Below are positions 61,029 to 64,000 of a stretch of DNA of 64,000 nucleotides, piece by piece (position 1 is the stretch's first letter; every line of letters begins with the position of its first letter). A model generated the notes under the pieces. The model saw only the letters and a list, made by a program, of their open reading frames with translations. It was not told the origin of the DNA and made no database searches. The translations under genes and the position numbers were made by a program. Origin of the DNA: an uncultured Parafilimonas sp. (GTDB taxonomy: Bacteria; Bacteroidota; Bacteroidia; Chitinophagales; Chitinophagaceae); NCBI GenBank assembly GCA_903882935.1, contig CAIRZB010000098.1, positions 1 to 64,000 on the forward strand, written 5' to 3'.

Positions 61029-62099
61029 TTAGTATGACCACAAGGACTGCTCATAGTCAAATATCTTCTCTTTAATCTTCTCTCCTTCCAACAGCCTGAA
61101 CAGCGTATTGTTGGGATATTTTTGGGCAATGGTTTGATCGTATGAATTGTCTAAAGACGATTTCAAAATGTAGCTGCTAAACATACGGGCTTCAAACAAA
61201 TCTTCCCAAGTGGTATGCGCACCTTTGTTTTTGGGATTGTACACATCATACTTAGCCAATGTAGGACGAATATCTGGATAATAAACCCACCAAACAGGCC
61301 TTTCGCTATTTGCTACAACATCACCTGTTGAAAGCTTGTAAGGGATAACTGGTGCTACTCCCAATATTCTAACATACATACGGCTTGTTTGCTTATCAAA
61401 TATCCACTCTTCTTTAATCCTAAATTTATATATTGAATCAGGATCAACCGATTTAGGCCTAACCTGCAAACCAATTTTATTTTGATCACGGTCAAATATA
61501 GGCACGGTATCAGAACCACCACCAAAGGCTGAGAAGGCAGCATCAGGCGTAATCGGCGTAGTAAACCTATCATCATCGCTGCTAAAAGCAGTAACCTGAC
61601 CGCTTTTAATTGCATTCAACAAAATTGAAATAAAGCGTTGGCTACCATTATCTTCTACCGCAGCATAACGGAAAGGCAGGTTAACTTTCTCCCTTGCGTC
61701 TATCTCTCTCCAAACCCTAACCCTGTACACAGCGTCATCCTCACGAATATTTTCATATTCCAAGGGTGTTCTTTCCTTGATAAGGTTCAACTCAATGGCG
61801 GCATCATTTCTCAAAGATGGCTTAGAACTATCCAACAGCCCGTTTGACCCTGCGACAACAGTAATTGGCAAATTTGATGCTGCTGGTGTGGCTGGCGGCG
61901 TTGTGCCATAATTATTGCCAGTTGCCTTTTTTGTGGTGTCTGCGGTACCATAATTAGTACCCCCATAATTTGAGTTCTGTTGGGTTGGGGTATTGGTCCT
62001 AACCGGGTTCTTAGTTTTTTTGCGTTGTGCCTCAGTAACATTTACCAGACACAAAATGGCAGACGCAAAAAGTAACCATTTAATATTTTTAATTATCAT
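61029..62099 (-). CDS. gldN: Gliding motility / type IX secretion protein GldN
   Basis: 356 residues from ATG 62099; the frame is open 19 codons upstream, but MIIKNIKWLLFASAILCL gives the signal peptide. A low-complexity linker of N, T, G, P and Q (about 30-80) is followed by the conserved domain with YENIREDDAVYRVRVWREID, RIKEEWIFDKQTSRMYVRIL and ARMFSSYILKSSLDNS. GldN with GldK forms the periplasmic ring of the type IX secretion machine. It starts 13 bp after the gldM stop. A terminator follows. Confidence 0.95.
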   Translation of the reverse strand: MIIKNIKWLLFASAILCLVNVTEAQRKKTKNPVRTNTPTQQNSNYGGTNYGTADTTKKATGNNYGTTPPATPAASNLPITVVAGSNGLLDSSKPSLRNDAAIELNLIKERTPLEYENIREDDAVYRVRVWREIDAREKVNLPFRYAAVEDNGSQRFISILLNAIKSGQVTAFSSDDDRFTTPITPDAAFSAFGGGSDTVPIFDRDQNKIGLQVRPKSVDPDSIYKFRIKEEWIFDKQTSRMYVRILGVAPVIPYKLSTGDVVANSERPVWWVYYPDIRPTLAKYDVYNPKNKGAHTTWEDLFEARMFSSYILKSSLDNSYDQTIAQKYPNNTLFRLLEGEKIKEKIFDYEQSLWSY

Positions 62100-62112
62100 A
62101 TATGTATCAAAT

Positions 62113-63642
62113 TTAAAAAAGGTTAAACGCAATCGGAGGCAATGTACGCGTACCACCGGGGCCAGATGCTTTTATATTGTCAATTACTACGGTAGTGCCT
62201 GGTCTTGTTTGTTCAATAATGGTTCCCCTAACTGGGTCAAAAGAATCGCCAGCAACATCTGCAAATTTCAATTGAGGAAAGCCGTTACCTGTACAAACAA
62301 TGGTGAAACCGACAACCTTGAATTTAACGCCTTCAAAAACGAAATTTTCAAGCAATGCACCAACACCAAACTGGGCTTTAAACTCATTAACGCGCATCCT
62401 GCCACCTTTATTGTTACCAACTATACCAACAGGGTCGGGTACGCTTTTAACTTTAAAAGTAAATTTCTGCGGTTGTTGCCCAGCAATGTCAAGGGTTATA
62501 TTAGCTTCACCGGGTTTAGCAGGGTGAGCCACATATTTACCATTGCCTAAATTATCCAGCGTTCCGTTGTCAAGCGACGCTTGAACTTTCTCAGAACCCA
62601 CATTGCCACCATTGATGGAAAGATGGTTATTCAAATCAACATAAAGAACTTTTACATCGTCTGCACTCACACTTGCACCAGTAGGCGACCCTACCGCATA
62701 CTTTACATCTACATCTTTAGATTCCTGAAGACCAGTCGCCTGATTTACATAAACGATGTGAACCTTTTTTACGACATTGGGATTGGGCCCGCCTACAGTA
62801 GACTTGTATTCAGCTACACCATTTGCATTTAAAGGTACCGATTGCCCGTCAACGGTAACTACTGGCTTTGAATTACTGTTAAATGCTCCGATACCAGCAG
62901 TAATAAGCAATTCACCACCAGGCATCAAGTAATTCGAATTTTGTCCCACCAATGCTTGGTATTGGTCGATAACAAAAGCTACGGCGCCCACTTGTTGGTG
63001 ACAAAAATCTACTACCATTGCTTCGCTATTCTTAACGTCATTTTCAAACTTGCTAAGGATGGTAACGGCAGCAATGGCCGGCGTCATGTTGAAATAGGCC
63101 GAAGACCAACTCTTATTGCTCGCTTCATTTTTACTAACTGGTATTTTAAGATCAATGGGCAGCTGATCTTTAAATTGCAAATTAACTGAATCGTCAATCG
63201 CTAATAAATTAGCTTTAAAATCAGATAATTTTTTTAATAATTCCTCCCCTTTTGTGCCAGGCGAAGTCATTATACGGGTAGCCGCCTCTAAATCATCTTC
63301 CTTATATTCGCCTTTAGGGTTAAGTTCTGCAGCTTTCTTTATCTCCAATTTAAGGCCTTCGAGGTACGTAATCAGTGTACTAGAATACTCTTTCGCATGA
63401 TTCGCCCTTTCGCCCCAAAGTTGTGCGCGCTCTCTAGTTTTAGGGTCATTTTTCAAGGCATCAAATGAAGAGAATAGCTGTTGGTTTTTCTTATCAATTG
63501 TTGTATTTGCGTTGCCAAGGCTATTGTCTACTGTTCTAAAAGCATTTAATATTTCCGCAGATACATTCAGAGCCAACAATGCTGTTAGCACCAAATACAT
63601 CAGGTTAATCATTTTTTGCCGTGGCTCTTTGGGTAGTGCCAT
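62113..63642 (-). CDS. gldM: Gliding motility / type IX secretion motor protein GldM
   Basis: 509 residues. A single N-terminal membrane helix (MINLMYLVLTALLALNVSA, about 11-29) is followed by a long periplasmic part of four domains; YFNMTPAIAAVTILSKFEND and AFVIDQYQALVGQNSNYLMP mark the D1-D2 region and KFTFKVKSVPDPV a later strand-rich domain. GldM with GldL forms the proton-driven motor of gliding and type IX secretion. Lies between gldL and gldN in the usual order. Confidence 0.95.
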   Translation of the reverse strand: MALPKEPRQKMINLMYLVLTALLALNVSAEILNAFRTVDNSLGNANTTIDKKNQQLFSSFDALKNDPKTRERAQLWGERANHAKEYSSTLITYLEGLKLEIKKAAELNPKGEYKEDDLEAATRIMTSPGTKGEELLKKLSDFKANLLAIDDSVNLQFKDQLPIDLKIPVSKNEASNKSWSSAYFNMTPAIAAVTILSKFENDVKNSEAMVVDFCHQQVGAVAFVIDQYQALVGQNSNYLMPGGELLITAGIGAFNSNSKPVVTVDGQSVPLNANGVAEYKSTVGGPNPNVVKKVHIVYVNQATGLQESKDVDVKYAVGSPTGASVSADDVKVLYVDLNNHLSINGGNVGSEKVQASLDNGTLDNLGNGKYVAHPAKPGEANITLDIAGQQPQKFTFKVKSVPDPVGIVGNNKGGRMRVNEFKAQFGVGALLENFVFEGVKFKVVGFTIVCTGNGFPQLKFADVAGDSFDPVRGTIIEQTRPGTTVVIDNIKASGPGGTRTLPPIAFNLF

Positions 63643-63707
63643 GTTGTACTTATCGTTTAATTATTATAAGTTGTTGGGTTTCGTAACGCTACATGTTGTC
63701 ATTAACA

Positions 63708-64000
63708 CTACCTGCCTTGCATGGCGGTTATCATGCCACCATAAATTTGGTTCAACTTGGTTAAATTGTTGGCCAGGCTAACAATTTGCTCTTTGGCTTT
63801 TGTAGCATCGGCCGCAGTACCCGTCATCGCCGCAGAAGCTTCATTCAACTTGCTGTAGAATGAATTCAATGCTTTCAGGTGGTTGTTGCTTTCCTGCAAT
63901 TCCAACTCATAAATAGTATTCAAAGAAGATAAGTTGTTGGTAAGCACTTGTATTTGCGCATGGAAAATTTTTGCCCCAGAAGTAGCATCGTTAAAGGCAC
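63708..64000 (-). CDS. gldL: Gliding motility motor protein GldL (C-terminal part)
   Basis: Runs out of the window at the right edge. 97 residues are visible: NLTKLNQIYGGMITAMQGR at the end, preceded by NNLSSLNTIYELELQESNNH and a helical stretch AAMTGTAADATKAKEQIVSL. This is the coiled cytoplasmic tail of GldL. The membrane helices lie beyond the window, and its frame is open to base 64000. First gene in transcription order of the visible gldL-M-N unit. Confidence 0.9.
   Translation of the reverse strand, partial: AFNDATSGAKIFHAQIQVLTNNLSSLNTIYELELQESNNHLKALNSFYSKLNEASAAMTGTAADATKAKEQIVSLANNLTKLNQIYGGMITAMQGR

Overview
The window is a piece of a Bacteroidota chromosome, most likely a member of the Chitinophagales (the order is an inference). 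The grounds are a gldL-gldM-gldN gliding/type IX secretion cluster at the right end, a SusC/FhuA-type TonB receptor with a carboxypeptidase-like N-terminal domain, tandem ~800-residue FtsX-type permeases, and promoter elements of the Bacteroidota form TAnnTTTG.

Layout. 1-7.3 kb: the end of a transposase, dxr, rseP, a C45-type lipoprotein hydrolase, a five-copy ~149-bp tandem repeat with a GIY-YIG gene beside it, a thioredoxin and a GNAT acetyltransferase. 7.3-26.5 kb: mostly housekeeping or scattered accessory genes: smc, a TPR histidine kinase, ThuA, DnaJ, DoxX/BT_3928-like, two TMEM175-type channels, YitT, a lone LuxE-like acyl-activating protein, a UbiA-like membrane protein, an M42 peptidase, a TonB receptor and a Gfo/Idh/MocA oxidoreductase. 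27-29.4 kb: msrA, DUF721, tRNA-Cys and a zinc-finger/pRiA4b-ORF3-like protein.

29.6-39.3 kb is a coherent island. It holds a Crp/Fnr regulator, rhodanese, three DUF2892 proteins, OsmC, a methyltransferase, a TolC/adaptor/RND efflux set and a PII-like protein. Four GTGA-N6-TCAC palindromes lie in front of its transcription units. Each is centred 29.5 or 30.5 bp upstream of a TAnnTTTG-type element, the geometry of CRP class II activation. The recognition helix of the adjacent regulator keeps the R-E-...-R residues that read GTGA in CRP. This is the best-supported regulatory prediction in the window.

39.7-43.1 kb holds an RRM protein, a fatty-acid desaturase, a transglutaminase-like protein and two small unknowns. 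43.5-55.4 kb carries four tandem FtsX-like ABC permeases with no ATPase beside them. The second has a pair of helically phased palindromes upstream of a sigma-54-like sequence. A complete IS3-family element with a 3-bp target duplication sits between the third and fourth.

55.8-60.4 kb is the strangest part. An SDR gene, a four-helix-bundle (S23/IVP-like) gene and a GH63-like glucosidase are separated by arrays of a 7-bp repeat (CGTGAAW). One array has exactly 42 units. The arrays come as pairs in opposite orientation around AT-rich spacers, so each gap could fold into a very long hairpin. The same heptamer occurs as four-unit stubs just after two of the permease genes. The window ends with YHS and the gld genes.
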